Below, piece by piece: positions 27,453-37,671 of a stretch of DNA of 64,000 nt; positions within the stretch are counted from its first letter, which is position 1, and each line of letters starts with the position of its first letter. The notes below the pieces were generated by a model. It ran no database searches, had not been told where the DNA came from, and saw only the letters and a list, made by a program, of their open reading frames with translations. The position numbers and the translations under genes were made by a program. The stretch spans positions 912,919-976,918 of the forward strand of contig NZ_GL397067.1 in assembly GCF_000146325.1 (NCBI RefSeq). Reading direction: 5' to 3'. Source of the stretch: Pediococcus acidilactici DSM 20284 (GTDB taxonomy: Bacteria > Bacillota > Bacilli > Lactobacillales > Lactobacillaceae).

Positions 27453-27520
27453 TTTTTCACTCCCTCAGGGGATTTTTATCTCTCCTAATGATAATTGAAA
27501 ACAAAAGCTAACGCAAAGAA

Positions 27521-27576
27521 GAAAAGAGGCCCAAAAAGCATTCTCCCTCAGGAAATTACTTTTCCAGCCCCTTTTT
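27521..27576 (-). terminator. Hairpin between gltX and cysS
   Basis: On the minus strand AGGGGCTGGAAAAG and CTTTTTGGGCCTCTTTT form an imperfect stem. It is probably the gltX terminator and resembles the GAGGC hairpins at 2800, 7120 and 51561. Confidence 0.55.
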
Positions 27577-27608
27577 AATCATTCATTAAATGAACTAATT
27601 ATTTTTAT

Positions 27609-29096
27609 TTAGCTTAATTCTTCAATCATTGCTCGCAAATGCTTCATCGATAATTCGTGGCCCAACAATTCCAAGCTTTCTGGCAATTCTGGTCCGTGCA
27701 TCTCGTGAGTAATTGCAATCCGAATCGGCATCCACAATTTACGACCCTTAACGCCGGTTTCCTTTTGAACCGCCTTAATAGCCGCCAAGATGTTTACCGT
27801 GTCAAAGACTTCTAAGTCAGCAAACTTCTTTTCCAAAGCCTTAAGCATTGGTAAAGCATCGTCCTTAGCCATTTCTGCCTTAGCTTCTTCGTCAATGTCT
27901 TCCGGACCGTTAAAGAATAGTTCAGCAAAATCAACAATTTGCGCGGTGTAACTCATTTGCCGCTTGAACAAGTTAATTAATTTACGAGCCCATTCAATCT
28001 TCATTGGAGCAGGATCAGTTTCAATCTTGCCCGCCTTGATCAATTGGTGCAATGCGGAATGCATAATGCGATCCTCGTCAGCAGCCTTCACGTATTGGTT
28101 GTTAATCCATTCTAACTTCTTCGCGTCAAACGCCGCTGGAGACTTGCTTAACCGTTTTTCATCGTACATCTTGATGAATTCGCGTTGGGTAAAGATTTCG
28201 CTTTCGCCCACTGGAGACCAACCGAGTAATACGATGAAGTTTAGCATTGCTTCTGGTAGGTAACCTAAGCTCCGGTATTGTTCAATAAATTGAAGGATTG
28301 TTTCATCCCGCTTACTGAGCTTCTTACCAGTCTCACTATTGATGATCAAGCTCATGTGACCGAATTTTGGTGCTTCCCAGCCCAAAGCTTCGTAAATCAT
28401 CAATTGTTTTGGTGTGTTGGCAACGTGATCGTCCCCACGGAAAACGTGGCTGATCTTCATCATGTGGTCGTCAACTACTACCGCGAAGTTATAGGTCGGC
28501 ATGCCATCCCGTTTTTGGATAACAAAGTCGCCCCCGATGGTTTCAGAATCAAAGGCAACGTGGCCTTTAACAATATCGTCCCATTCGTACTTCTTGTGTT
28601 CGGGTACCTTAAACCGAATTACGGGTTGAATTCCCGCAGCCTTTGCGTCAGCAATCTTTTGGGCTTTTTCTTCAGGTGATAATCCAGCGTATTCGTCAAC
28701 GTAATGCGGCATTTCACCGTTTGCCCGCTGTTCTTCGCGTTGAGCGGCTAACTCTTCTTCAGTCATGTATGACTCGTAAGCTTTGCCTTCCGCTACCAAC
28801 TGGTCGATCAGGGGTTGGTAAATCTCTTTTCGTTCAGATTGCCGGTAAGGACCGTAATCGCCGGGTTTGTCGGGACCTTCATCCCAATCCATGCCTAACC
28901 ACTTCAAGTTATCGATTTGGCTTTGTTCACCATCGGCGATATTCCGACTTTGGTCGGTATCTTCAATTCTTAAGATAAACTTTCCCTTGTAGTGACGAGC
29001 AAATAAATAATTAAATAAAGCTGTCCGGGCGTTTCCGATATGCAAATGTCCCGTTGGACTTGGCGCATACCGCACGCGTATTTCTTGCTTTGCCAA
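27609..29096 (-). CDS. gltX: Glutamyl-tRNA synthetase
   Basis: A class I synthetase, 495 residues from TTG 29096, which has GGGAGAGGTG 6 bases upstream; the longer frame from 29114 would include this RBS. Motifs are [19 protein letters not shown] and KLSKRDETI. In firmicutes lacking GlnRS the enzyme also charges tRNA-Gln, later amidated by GatCAB. It lies between yacL and cysS, the usual neighbourhood. Confidence 0.95.
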   Translation of the reverse strand: MAKQEIRVRYAPSPTGHLHIGNARTALFNYLFARHYKGKFILRIEDTDQSRNIADGEQSQIDNLKWLGMDWDEGPDKPGDYGPYRQSERKEIYQPLIDQLVAEGKAYESYMTEEELAAQREEQRANGEMPHYVDEYAGLSPEEKAQKIADAKAAGIQPVIRFKVPEHKKYEWDDIVKGHVAFDSETIGGDFVIQKRDGMPTYNFAVVVDDHMMKISHVFRGDDHVANTPKQLMIYEALGWEAPKFGHMSLIINSETGKKLSKRDETILQFIEQYRSLGYLPEAMLNFIVLLGWSPVGESEIFTQREFIKMYDEKRLSKSPAAFDAKKLEWINNQYVKAADEDRIMHSALHQLIKAGKIETDPAPMKIEWARKLINLFKRQMSYTAQIVDFAELFFNGPEDIDEEAKAEMAKDDALPMLKALEKKFADLEVFDTVNILAAIKAVQKETGVKGRKLWMPIRIAITHEMHGPELPESLELLGHELSMKHLRAMIEELS

Positions 29097-29220
29097 AATT
29101 AACACCTCTCCCAAAATTATGTCACAATGTCTCTATTCTACATTTATCTACTACAGAAATAAAGTGAGCCACGGAAAAACTTTTCTTCCGGACCCCTGAA
29201 TCTTTAAGCTGAACAATTCT

Positions 29221-30369
29221 TTACTTAGATTCTGGCTTTTTGCCTTCCTTTTCGTCCGGCTTATCGTGGGTGATTTCCTTCGTGGAATGCATCGGCTTAG
29301 CGAAAATCATCCGTCCCGCATCAGTTTGAATTGCACTCGTAACGATAACTTCGATCGTCTTTCCAATGTAGAACTTCCCGTCTTCGACCACGACCATCGT
29401 TCCATCATCTAGGTAAGCAACCCCTTGTTGCCGTTCCGTACCATTCTTAACCACGTGAACGCTCATTGATTCACCCGGAATTACCCGTGGCTTCAAGGCG
29501 TTAGCCAATTCATTAATGTTGAGTACCTGAACGTTTTGGAATTGACTCACCTTGTTTAAGTTGTAGTCATTAGTAACAATTACCGCGTCCTTGTCCTTGG
29601 CCAGCTGAATCAGCTTACTGTCGACTTCTTCAATCTCTTCGTAATCGCCTTCGTACATCTCAATGGGCATGATTTTTTCGCTCTGTAACTTGTTTAAGAA
29701 ATCCAGCCCGCGCCGGCCGCGCACCCGTTTAATACTGTCTGCAGAATCGGCAATGTACTGTAATTCATACAATACGAAGTTAGGAACCAGCAGGGTACCT
29801 TCTAGCAATCCCGTCTTCACCAAATCGTAAATCCGGCCATCAATCAAAATGTTGGTGTCCAAAATTTTGTAGTGGTGGTAATTTTCACCAGCCCGGCGGT
29901 CAAGCACTTGGTTATTTCCATCGCGCTTCCGGGTCTGGAACAACTTCTTCCACTCGTTAAACCGGGTCGTTCCTAATCGGTAACCCAAATAACCCAGCAT
30001 TAGCATTAAAATCAGCGGAATTACCGTATTCACAAAGAAAACGTGGGACCGATAGAATAAGGTCGAAATTAAAATTGCAATTACTAGCCCCAATACCGTT
30101 CCAATGCTTCCGGTAATTAAATATAGCGGCGACGTATCAATTAACGCCTTTTCGATTCGTTTCATCATTTTCAAGACGTAACTCGTCAAGAAAATGGAAA
30201 GAATCCAAAAAATAACCGCCCCAATTAAAAAGTTAGTCACTCGGTTATTCAATAAAACAATCGTGTTGATCTTGAAGATCAACCAGATCAACGGTAGGTA
30301 CGCCATTCCTAGCGCCCCACCGGCCAAAGCGAAGACCGCTTGGACGATCCGTTTCTTGATGTCTTTCAT
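29221..30369 (-). CDS. PIN/TRAM domain membrane protein YacL
   Basis: A 382-residue protein with four N-terminal transmembrane helices (about residues 10-140), a PIN nuclease-like domain (ILDTNILIDGRIYDL, LVPNFVLYELQYIADS, DAVIVTNDYNL) and a C-terminal TRAM domain (GVAYLDDGTMVVVEDGK). The Asp residues of the PIN site are present, so RNase activity is possible. It lies between radA and gltX. The biological role in firmicutes is not settled. Confidence 0.9.
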   Translation of the reverse strand: MKDIKKRIVQAVFALAGGALGMAYLPLIWLIFKINTIVLLNNRVTNFLIGAVIFWILSIFLTSYVLKMMKRIEKALIDTSPLYLITGSIGTVLGLVIAILISTLFYRSHVFFVNTVIPLILMLMLGYLGYRLGTTRFNEWKKLFQTRKRDGNNQVLDRRAGENYHHYKILDTNILIDGRIYDLVKTGLLEGTLLVPNFVLYELQYIADSADSIKRVRGRRGLDFLNKLQSEKIMPIEMYEGDYEEIEEVDSKLIQLAKDKDAVIVTNDYNLNKVSQFQNVQVLNINELANALKPRVIPGESMSVHVVKNGTERQQGVAYLDDGTMVVVEDGKFYIGKTIEVIVTSAIQTDAGRMIFAKPMHSTKEITHDKPDEKEGKKPESK

Positions 30370-30484
30370 TCTCTTTCCCCCTCGTGTTAAATAAATTTAA
30401 GTCGAAAAGTTACCTTTCCAACTACACTCGTACGTCAAACAATCAATTATCTTTTTAATGCCCTTGCTCTAGTTACCGGCACCG

Positions 30485-31855
30485 TTAATTAAATGCCCGC
30501 CGAATCGCGTCGGCAATCGTAGCCACCCCTACAACTTCAATTCCTTCGGGGGGCTGCCACCCCTTCAAATTATTCTTCGGAATCAAAATCCGCTTAAAAC
30601 CAAGCTTTTGTGCCTCAGCGACCCGTTGTTCAATTCGGTTAACCCGCCGAATTTCACCAGTTAAGCCGATTTCACCAACAAAACTATCGGTCGGCCGGGT
30701 TCCCTGATTTTTAAAACTTGAAACAATACTAATCGCCAACGCTAAGTCAATTGCGGGTTCGTCAAGCTTGACGCCGCCCGCCGCCTTTAAATAGGCGTCT
30801 TGGTTTTGCAAAGTAAGCTTTGCCCGTTTTTCGAGCACCGCCATGATCAGCGAAACTCGGTTGCGGTCTAACCCGCTCGCCGTCCGCTGCGCATTGCCAA
30901 AGATGGTGGGCGTGATCAAGGCTTGTATTTCAACTAAAATCGGCCGTGTTCCTTCCATTGAAACTACAATTGCCGATCCCGAAGCATCTTTCAAACGCTC
31001 TTCTAAGAAAATTTCTGACGGGTTAGCCACTTCGCGTAACCCTTCTTCACGCATCTCAAAGATTCCTAATTCGTTCGTGGAACCAAAGCGGTTCTTCACC
31101 GCCCGCAGGATCCGGTAAGTGTGGTGCAGATCGCCTTCAAAGTAAAGTACCGTATCCACCATATGTTCCAAAATCTTCGGCCCCGCAATTGCGCCGCCCT
31201 TGGTCACGTGACCAACGATGAAGATGGTAATGTTATTGGTTTTCGCGATTTGCATTAATTCTGCGGTAATTTCTCGAATTTGAGAAACGCTCCCCACTGC
31301 CGATTCGATATCGGGTTCCTGCATGGTCTGAACCGAATCAATGATCACGTATTCGGGGTGTAACTCCTCAATCACCGCCCGAACGCTAGACATATCCGTC
31401 TCTGGATACAAATAGAAGCGCTCACTATTAACTTTCAAGCGTTCGGCACGCATCTTAATCTGGGAAGCACTTTCTTCACCCGAAACGTAAAGTACTTTGC
31501 GTTGCGTCTCTGCCAACTGTCCTGATAGCTGTAACAACAGGGTTGATTTTCCGATTCCAGGATCCCCACCAATTAAGACTAGGGAGCCGTCAACCACCCC
31601 GCCACCAAGCACGCGGTTAAGTTCTTCCATCCCGGTCTTTACCCGGGGCTCCTCGTGCATCGCGACATCCGAAATCAACTGTGGTTGCGTATGTTTGCCA
31701 TCAAAGCTCACCCGACTTTTTCGTTCGGCCTTTGGGTCGCTCATCCGTTCTTCAACTAAAGTGTTCCACTTACCACAATTGGGACAGCGTCCTAAAAATT
31801 TAGGGGAGGCGTATCCGCAATTATTGCATACAAACTGGGTCTTAACTTTTGCCAT
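30485..31855 (-). CDS. radA: DNA repair protein RadA
   Basis: RadA drives branch migration in recombination. The 456-residue protein has the N-terminal zinc finger [21 protein letters not shown], a RecA-like core with [16 protein letters not shown], the RadA-specific VKNRFGST motif, and a C-terminal Lon-like domain. RBS GAGG is 8 bases from the ATG. It follows dut and precedes yacL. Confidence 0.96.
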   Translation of the reverse strand: MAKVKTQFVCNNCGYASPKFLGRCPNCGKWNTLVEERMSDPKAERKSRVSFDGKHTQPQLISDVAMHEEPRVKTGMEELNRVLGGGVVDGSLVLIGGDPGIGKSTLLLQLSGQLAETQRKVLYVSGEESASQIKMRAERLKVNSERFYLYPETDMSSVRAVIEELHPEYVIIDSVQTMQEPDIESAVGSVSQIREITAELMQIAKTNNITIFIVGHVTKGGAIAGPKILEHMVDTVLYFEGDLHHTYRILRAVKNRFGSTNELGIFEMREEGLREVANPSEIFLEERLKDASGSAIVVSMEGTRPILVEIQALITPTIFGNAQRTASGLDRNRVSLIMAVLEKRAKLTLQNQDAYLKAAGGVKLDEPAIDLALAISIVSSFKNQGTRPTDSFVGEIGLTGEIRRVNRIEQRVAEAQKLGFKRILIPKNNLKGWQPPEGIEVVGVATIADAIRRAFN

Positions 31856-31948
31856 TCTCCCGTCCTCTCAATCCGTGTGATCACCTTATAGAATAGCATG
31901 GATCACCTAGATTTATTAGTGATTTGTTTGACCTTTATTGATTTTTAA

Positions 31949-32485
31949 TTATCGTTTGGTTGAACCAAAGCCACCCGTCCGCGTTTGAAGGTCACCCGTT
32001 TCACCATCCGCAGTCAGATAGTTCATGAAAATTCCTTGACCAATCCGTTCACCCTTTTTAATGGTGATGTCCGTAATTCCGTAGTTAATTAATTGGAAGA
32101 AAATTTCCCCTTCATTGCCGGAATTATTGTAGTAATCAGCGTCAACAATTCCCACCCCGTTAGGTAAAATTAATCCTCGTTTTAGCGGGTTGCTGGAACG
32201 GTTGGCTAACATTAAATATTCATCATCTGCCATGTAGGCCTTAATTCCCGTGGGCACTAAGTAAGGTTTTAAAGCCGCTTGGGCCAATTGTTGCTGCGCG
32301 GGGGAAACTTCTTCTTGGTGGCGAACTGCCCACAACACTTTAATGAAGTCCATCTTCCAAATACTTGGCAACGTAAAATCACGGGCTGCTTCAAAATCAT
32401 ACCCCGCGGCTGCCTTAGTCTGCCGTTGTGGCAAATGCAATCCTTGTCCTTCGTAACTGCTTACAATCTCAAATCCTCGTTTCAT
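31949..32485 (-). CDS. dut: dUTP diphosphatase
   Basis: Dut removes dUTP and supplies dUMP. The 178-residue protein is a trimeric-type dUTPase with AAAGYDFEAA (motif 1), LANRSS (motif 2), GVGIVDADYYNN (motif 3, catalytic Asp), YGITDITIKKGERIGQGIF (motif 4) and a C-terminal RTGGFGSTKR (motif 5). ATG 32485 is chosen: GGGAGG precedes it, and a promoter -10 lies within the longer frame. The insert between motifs 1 and 2 is longer than in minimal dUTPases. Confidence 0.94.
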   Translation of the reverse strand: MKRGFEIVSSYEGQGLHLPQRQTKAAAGYDFEAARDFTLPSIWKMDFIKVLWAVRHQEEVSPAQQQLAQAALKPYLVPTGIKAYMADDEYLMLANRSSNPLKRGLILPNGVGIVDADYYNNSGNEGEIFFQLINYGITDITIKKGERIGQGIFMNYLTADGETGDLQTRTGGFGSTKR

Positions 32486-32512
32486 ATCGTTCCTCCCAAT
32501 GATGTTTATTTC

Positions 32513-32541
32513 ATTATCCGTTGTATCCAAAAATTTGTAAA
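32513..32541 (-). promoter_or_regulatory. Promoter of dut
   Basis: On the minus strand TTTACA (32541-32536) and GATAAT (32518-32513) are separated by 17 bases, 28 bases upstream of the chosen dut start. Confidence 0.72.
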
Positions 32542-32613
32542 CGTAAATCTCGGTAATCAATTGACTTTATCCGCTTTCTTTACGACAATTAGTAGGGTAA
32601 GGAGGCTTGGAAA

Positions 32614-32937
32614 ATGAAGCGTAACCTTGATGAAAATCGCCTATTTTGGACAAACGACGCTAACGACCAGGTCGGACAAATTTTATATTCCCCAATGCCG
32701 GATCATGCAACCTTGATCTGTGAAGAAGTTCTGGTGAATCCCCAGTTTCGCGGCCGCGGAATCGGTGGCAAAATCATGGCTGATTTTGTGGAATTTGCTA
32801 AGGAACGGGAGCAAAAAATTTATCCGCTTTGCCCGTTTGCTCTCAAGTACTTTCAAAACCATCCCGAACTTGCCGGCATGAATATGCACGAGCAAATCAC
32901 TGCTGAAAAAGTTAAAAATCTGATCAACCGAAAGTGA
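32614..32937 (+). CDS. Short GNAT-family N-acetyltransferase (YjdJ/YidJ type)
   Basis: A compact acetyltransferase-like protein of 107 residues, with the acetyl-CoA loop NPQFRGRGIGGKIMADFVEFA and KIYPLCPFALKYFQNHPE. This short form (COG2388) contains only the core GNAT motifs. The substrate is unknown. RBS AAGGAGG. It starts the plus-strand unit before rpiA, 10 bases away. Confidence 0.85.
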   Translation: MKRNLDENRLFWTNDANDQVGQILYSPMPDHATLICEEVLVNPQFRGRGIGGKIMADFVEFAKEREQKIYPLCPFALKYFQNHPELAGMNMHEQITAEKVKNLINRK

Positions 32938-32947
32938 GTAGATAATT

Positions 32948-33634
32948 ATGGATCAAAATGAACTAAAAAAACTGGTAGGTAACGAAGCCGTTAAATTTAT
33001 TGAAGACGGCATGACCGTTGGCTTAGGAACCGGCTCGACGGTTAAATTTATGGTTGACGCCTTAGGTAAGCGCGTTAAGGAAGAAAATTTAAACATCGTG
33101 GGGGTTCCGACTTCCGATCGCACTGCTAAACAAGCTCGCGATTTAGGAATTACCGTTAAGTCAGTTGACGAAGTTGACCACATCGACTTGACCATTGACG
33201 GTGCCGACGAAATCAGTAGCGATTTCCAAGGTATTAAGGGTGGTGGGGCAGCCCACCTCTTTGAAAAAATTGTGGCAACCAATTCTAGCAAGAACATGTG
33301 GATTGTTGATGAATCTAAAATGGTCGACAAGTTGGGCGCTTTCCCACTCCCGCTTGAAGTAATTCCTTATGGTAGCAAGCAAGTCTTCAAGAAATTAGAA
33401 GCCAAGGGATTCAACCCTGAGTTTCGCATGGATGAAAACGGTAATCACGTTTTAACCGACTCTAAAAATTACGTAATCGACTTGCATTTACACGAAATTG
33501 ACGATCCGCATGCTTTGGCAGATTACCTAATCAAACAGGTTGGAATTGTCGAACAAGGCCTCTTCTTAGACACGGTTAACACGGTAATCGTCGGCCGGCA
33601 AGATGGACCCGAAGTCCTTCAAGCACGTCCTTAA
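32948..33634 (+). CDS. rpiA: Ribose-5-phosphate isomerase A
   Basis: RpiA interconverts ribose 5-phosphate and ribulose 5-phosphate in pentose-phosphate metabolism. The 228-residue protein shows [15 protein letters not shown], the DGADEI catalytic motif ([21 protein letters not shown]) and [17 protein letters not shown]. The RBS is weak (GAGTAG), possibly coupled to the GNAT gene. Confidence 0.95.
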   Translation: MDQNELKKLVGNEAVKFIEDGMTVGLGTGSTVKFMVDALGKRVKEENLNIVGVPTSDRTAKQARDLGITVKSVDEVDHIDLTIDGADEISSDFQGIKGGGAAHLFEKIVATNSSKNMWIVDESKMVDKLGAFPLPLEVIPYGSKQVFKKLEAKGFNPEFRMDENGNHVLTDSKNYVIDLHLHEIDDPHALADYLIKQVGIVEQGLFLDTVNTVIVGRQDGPEVLQARP

Positions 33635-33682
33635 TTATTATTAATAAACAAAGTTTTTTAAAAAGAATTGGAGCTGATTTAT

Positions 33683-35029
33683 TTGAGTAAAGAAATTTCT
33701 AACGAATTGATTAACCAATTTAATCAAGAATATCACGACCGCAAAGAAGCCAAGGTACTGGAACGGACGGTTACAAAGAATGGAATCTTGAACGCCAGTC
33801 GTAACTTAGCTGCCGATATCCAAAGTACCCCGGTTTTCTCCATTGATTTGGACACCGGTGACGTGGCTAACCAAAAACAAAGCGGGCGCTGCTGGATGTT
33901 TGCCGCTTTAAACACCATGCGTCATGACATGAAAAATCAGTTTAAGGTACCAGGAAACTTCGAACTTTCCCAAAATTACACCTTCTTCTGGGATAAGTTT
34001 GAAAAATCAAACTGGTTCTACGAAAACATCATTAAAACCGCAGATCTTGAACCAGACGACCGCAAAGTGGCCTTCCTACTTAACGAACCCCAAGGTGACG
34101 GTGGCCAGTGGGATATGTTGTGCGCCCTAATTGAAAAATACGGCGTGGTACCACAATCTGTTTACCCAGAAACGTACAATAGTTCTAAATCCCGTGAATT
34201 CGACACCCTATTAAACGAAAAACTTCGGAAAGATGCAATCACCCTCCGTAAGATGGTCCGGGACCAAGCTAGTGAAGATGAAATCCAAAGCCGGAAGGAA
34301 AAAATGCTTAGCGAAGTTTACCGGATGGCTGCTTACAGCTTTGGTGAACCGCCAGTTAAATTTGATTGGGAATTCCGGGATAGCGACCAAGTTTACCATC
34401 GGGAAGCTGGAATTACTCCTAAAGAATTTTATGACAAATACGTGGGTTGGAACCTTGATGACTACGTTTCAATCATTAATGCACCAACCGCGGATAAGCC
34501 ATTTAACAAGACGTACACAATTGAAATGTTAGGCAACGTGGTCAATGGTCGGCCTGTTAAACACTTGAACCTTACCATGAAGGACTTCAAGCAAGCAGCG
34601 ATTAACCAATTAAAAGCTGGTAAATCAGTTTGGTTTGGTTGCGACGTTAACCAACATTCGGAAGCTCGTGAAAAGGGGCTGCTCGACCTTGACGCCTTTG
34701 CGGAAGATGAACTATTTGATATTGACCTTTCCATGACCAAGGCTGAACGCCTAGATTACAAGGAAAGTTTGATGACCCACGCAATGGTATTAACCGGGGT
34801 CGACCTCGTCGATGGTCAACCAACAAAGTGGAAAGTCGAAAATAGTTGGGGAAAGAAAGTCGGCGAAAAGGGCTACTTGGTAATGTCAGACGCGTGGATG
34901 GACGAATACTGCTACCAAGTTGTTGTTGAAAAACAATACTTAACGGAAGCCCAACGTAAGGCCCAAGCAGAAGACCCAACGGTGTTGAAGCCATGGGATC
35001 CCATGGGATCGTTGGCGTACAAGGATTAG
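33683..35029 (+). CDS. pepC: Aminopeptidase C (bleomycin hydrolase family)
   Basis: PepC is a cytosolic cysteine aminopeptidase that degrades casein-derived and other peptides. Catalytic residues are in QKQSGRCWMFAALN (Cys), LMTHAMVLTGVD (His) and KVENSWGKK (Asn). TTG 33683 (LSKEISNE) is favoured because GGAG lies 8 bases before it. The C-terminus, ending WDPMGSLAYKD, is close to the family's usual DPMG end, which reaches into the active site. The stop codon TAG is the first three bases of an intergenic repeat element, so the last residues may have been altered by it. Confidence 0.94.
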   Translation: MSKEISNELINQFNQEYHDRKEAKVLERTVTKNGILNASRNLAADIQSTPVFSIDLDTGDVANQKQSGRCWMFAALNTMRHDMKNQFKVPGNFELSQNYTFFWDKFEKSNWFYENIIKTADLEPDDRKVAFLLNEPQGDGGQWDMLCALIEKYGVVPQSVYPETYNSSKSREFDTLLNEKLRKDAITLRKMVRDQASEDEIQSRKEKMLSEVYRMAAYSFGEPPVKFDWEFRDSDQVYHREAGITPKEFYDKYVGWNLDDYVSIINAPTADKPFNKTYTIEMLGNVVNGRPVKHLNLTMKDFKQAAINQLKAGKSVWFGCDVNQHSEAREKGLLDLDAFAEDELFDIDLSMTKAERLDYKESLMTHAMVLTGVDLVDGQPTKWKVENSWGKKVGEKGYLVMSDAWMDEYCYQVVVEKQYLTEAQRKAQAEDPTVLKPWDPMGSLAYKD

Positions 35030-35172
35030 AGAGCAAAGCCCCTGGGTAGCTTATGAGAACTAACGGAATTTAGAGGTTAATTGCGGGTTAGGCGATTACC
35101 CCTAAATTGGGTTAGCCGGAAAATCTTGGTGGCTGGAGCTCATTTCGATTACATTGTAGTGAAACGCCGCTC
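35029..35172 (+). repeat. Intergenic hairpin element, family B, one unit
   Basis: Begins at the pepC stop codon with TAGAGAGC. The core is a stem of about 16 bp (35068-35084 with 35092-35107) closing a GGGTTAG loop, wrapped by an outer CTAAC/GTTAG helix, then CCGGAA and GGCTGGAGCTCATTTCGA. It is clearly homologous, in opposite orientation, to the element at 44781-45039; the stem sequence differs but pairing is kept. No reading frame is supported inside. Confidence 0.8.
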
Positions 35173-35183
35173 TACCACCATCT

Positions 35184-35414
35184 AAAAAAGGGCTGTGACA
35201 AAAGTCTTTAAACAAAAAACGGTCCATGAGGAGAAACTTCCTCATGAACCGTTTTTATTTTGGTGTTTTGACTTCAATAGCGCCAAAACGGGTGCCAAAA
35301 GTCAATTAGTTCCGCTTAACCAAAAATTGACCATCATGCCAAATTCAGGCATCATGAACAATTTTCAGTTAATGCTCGCAAACTACCCGACTTTTGTCCC
35401 ACTCTCTTTTTAGC
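35184..35414 (+). repeat. MITE-like intergenic repeat, family A, long copy
   Basis: About 230 bases with related ends (GGGCTGTGACAAAAGTC at the left; GACTTTTGTCCCACTC at the right, inverted). Inside are a long hairpin (CGGTCCATGAGGA / TCCTCATGAACCG, 35214-35257) and a second (CATCATGCC / GGCATCATG, about 35328-35360). The first hairpin recurs at 41051-41198 and the second at 61097-61266. It directly follows the family B element. No transposase is present. Confidence 0.8.
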
Positions 35415-35422
35415 ATTAAAAT

Positions 35423-36094
35423 TTACATTTTAGTTTTTTGCACAATGTTTAAACGGTGATCCATTTCATAAACGATCGGCTCGCCATTTTCCACTTCAAC
35501 CCCGTCAATCCCCTGGTCCGAAATCTGTTCAAGATACTTGATTAGGGCTCGTAAAGAACTGCCGTGGGCAACCACCAACTGATTTTCTCCTTGAATCAGC
35601 CGTGGCGCAATCTGGTCAACCCAGTAAGGTAGTAACCGGTCGTACGCCATATGCAAACTTTCTCCTAACGGTTCGTGAAGAATCCCGTACATCCGATAGC
35701 GACGGTCGTGGTCGGCCTGGTTTAGTAAAGGAGGAACCGCATCAAAACTTCGCCGCCACAAGGCTACCTGATGTTTACCATAAATTTGGCGGGTCGCATC
35801 CTTATTTTGTCCTCGCAACGCACCGTAATGCCGCTCGTTTAACCGCCACGTTTTGGTAATTGGTAACCAACTTTGACCAAGTTCGTCAACCACAATATTG
35901 GCCGTGACGATTGCCCGTTGCAACATCGAGGTGTGCACCGCGGTAAAATTAATTCCCGCCTTTGCCAACAATTTCCCCGCTTCATGGGCCTGTTGGATGC
36001 CGCTTTCCGTCAACGGGACGTCAGACCATCCCGTATAAACGTTATCCCGGTTAGCCGTACTTTCACCATGTCGAATCAAAACTAATTTAGCCAT
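35423..36094 (-). CDS. gpmA: 2,3-bisphosphoglycerate-dependent phosphoglycerate mutase
   Basis: Interconverts 3- and 2-phosphoglycerate. The 223-residue histidine phosphatase-fold protein has the catalytic [43 protein letters not shown] and [18 protein letters not shown] 36094 ([10 protein letters not shown]) has GGGGAG upstream. It is somewhat divergent from housekeeping GpmA, and lactobacilli often carry several paralogues, so it may be a secondary enzyme. It lies between accA and a repeat region. Confidence 0.85.
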   Translation of the reverse strand: MAKLVLIRHGESTANRDNVYTGWSDVPLTESGIQQAHEAGKLLAKAGINFTAVHTSMLQRAIVTANIVVDELGQSWLPITKTWRLNERHYGALRGQNKDATRQIYGKHQVALWRRSFDAVPPLLNQADHDRRYRMYGILHEPLGESLHMAYDRLLPYWVDQIAPRLIQGENQLVVAHGSSLRALIKYLEQISDQGIDGVEVENGEPIVYEMDHRLNIVQKTKM

Positions 36095-36117
36095 TACTTT
36101 CTCCCCTATTTCAGCAA

Positions 36118-36885
36118 TTAATCGGCAAACCAATCCCGTAAAACTTGCTGAAATTTTTGCTCACGTTGCATCACTAATTCATTTTCATCCATTTTCCGGC
36201 TCGTTGCAAGCCATTGCCGCAAAGCTTTTCTTAAATTTTCAGTTAATTGGGGGCCTTCCTTGAAAACTTGGTCCGCAATTCCAATTTGTTGTAATTGGCT
36301 AGCAGTCATTGGCACGCGAGCCAATGCACGGTCATCACGTAATATTGCCGCCATGGCCTCCGGTGCCGCGACGGAAAACAGACCATTTTCTAACATCCAT
36401 AATTGGTTAGCGTTGGCAAAGGCTAGCGCTCCTCCGCTGTGGCCTTCGCCAACGATGACCGCTAAGTTAGGAACCCGGAGCGCACCCATGGTTTCCATCA
36501 GGTTGGCAATCATTAAGCTTTGACCTTCATTTTCGGAGTCAACGCTAGCATCGGCGCCCGGCATGTTTAGGAAACTGACCACGGGGCGGTCAAACCGTTG
36601 GGCTAACTCCACGTTCCGTAACGCCTTGCGATAACCGCCCGCCCGGACTGCGCCACCATTTTTCGCTAACCGCTCGGTAAGGTCCTGCCCCCGATCCACG
36701 CTTAAAAAAGTCACCGGTTGTTCTTCAAAAAGGCCGATTCCCGCCCATACCGCCGGGTCATCGCTATTCTCCCGGTCACCATGCATTTCCATAATTTCCG
36801 TAAATAGCCGTTGAATAATTTGCCGGCCCGTAATCCGTTGCGCGGAACGAACCTTATTTAACCGCGCGCTTAATTCCTTATCCAT
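36118..36885 (-). CDS. accA: Acetyl-CoA carboxylase carboxyltransferase alpha subunit
   Basis: With AccD it transfers CO2 from biotin to acetyl-CoA. The 255-residue crotonase-fold protein has [12 protein letters not shown], the [14 protein letters not shown] region and [13 protein letters not shown]. It is shorter than E. coli AccA, as usual in lactobacilli. ATG 36885, just after the accD stop (TAACATG), is preferred over ATG 36903. Last gene of fabH-accB-accC-accD-accA. Confidence 0.92.
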   Translation of the reverse strand: MDKELSARLNKVRSAQRITGRQIIQRLFTEIMEMHGDRENSDDPAVWAGIGLFEEQPVTFLSVDRGQDLTERLAKNGGAVRAGGYRKALRNVELAQRFDRPVVSFLNMPGADASVDSENEGQSLMIANLMETMGALRVPNLAVIVGEGHSGGALAFANANQLWMLENGLFSVAAPEAMAAILRDDRALARVPMTASQLQQIGIADQVFKEGPQLTENLRKALRQWLATSRKMDENELVMQREQKFQQVLRDWFAD

Positions 36886-36886
36886 G

Positions 36887-37669
36887 TTAACCACCGTACC
36901 CATGTAATCTTAGTAACCGTTGCAAATAACCGCGCAACTCTTCTCGTTGCACTACGGAATCTAATTGCCCATGCTGCAATAAGTATTCGGCCGTTTGAAA
37001 GCCAGCGGGTAAGTCTTCTCCAGTGGCTTGCTGAATTACCCGTTTTCCTGAAAAGCCAATCTGCGCATGATCTTCCGCAATTACGTAATCACTTTTGAAG
37101 GCAAAACTAGCTGACACCCCGCCCATCGTCGGGTCGGTTAACACGTTAATGCTTAAGCCACCAGCTTCTCGCAACCGGCGTTGTTCAGCTAGAATCGTAT
37201 TCATTTGAAGCAGCGCATAAATTCCTTCTTGCATCCGCGCGCCACCCGAAGCCGTAAACAAGATCAACGGGTAACCTTGGTGCCGCGCCCAACGCATAAT
37301 TTGCCGCAACGCCGTCCCAGTTACCGTGCTCAAGGTTCCCATCATAAACTGGTTATCCATAATTCCCGCAGCTACCGGGCTTCCCGCGATGGTTCCCCAG
37401 CCAATGGTGACTGCTTCGCCGTGTCCGCTTTGTTGCCTACTCTTGGCTAACTTTTGGTCGTAATTGGGGAAATTTAATTGATTTTGCGTTTCCACCGGCA
37501 CGGTAAGCTGATTAAACTTACCTTCGTCAAAAGTAATCGCAATTCGTTCTTCCACCGTTAAACGTTGTGGACAACGACAAAAAGGGCAACGCCGAAACGT
37601 TCCCCATTGTAATTCATGTACGTGTTTGCCACATTTTGGGCATTTTGACCAACGATTTTGCTTTTGCAT
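36887..37669 (-). CDS. accD: Acetyl-CoA carboxylase carboxyltransferase beta subunit
   Basis: The partner of AccA. The 260-residue protein has the N-terminal zinc ribbon CPKCGKHVHELQWGTFRRCPFC and the crotonase-fold motifs FTASGGARMQEGIYALLQM and DPTMGGVSASFAF. ATG 37669 lies immediately after the accC stop, with GGGTG upstream; a GTG at 37678 overlaps accC. Confidence 0.93.
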   Translation of the reverse strand: MQKQNRWSKCPKCGKHVHELQWGTFRRCPFCRCPQRLTVEERIAITFDEGKFNQLTVPVETQNQLNFPNYDQKLAKSRQQSGHGEAVTIGWGTIAGSPVAAGIMDNQFMMGTLSTVTGTALRQIMRWARHQGYPLILFTASGGARMQEGIYALLQMNTILAEQRRLREAGGLSINVLTDPTMGGVSASFAFKSDYVIAEDHAQIGFSGKRVIQQATGEDLPAGFQTAEYLLQHGQLDSVVQREELRGYLQRLLRLHGYGG

Positions 37670-37671
37670 CA

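Noticed and set aside
27453-27608. Possible T-box leader before cysS
   Set aside because: The space is only 156 bases and holds the gltX hairpin; no T-box AGGGTGGNACCGCG core was found on the minus strand. gltX has only 124 bases upstream and none either.
33161-34740. Several long antisense frames opposite rpiA and pepC
   Set aside because: Codon-bias shadows of well-supported plus-strand genes; none has an RBS or recognisable motif.
35195-35413. Plus-strand reading frame of 72 codons
   Set aside because: It lies wholly inside the family A repeat, has no RBS, and translates the two hairpins.
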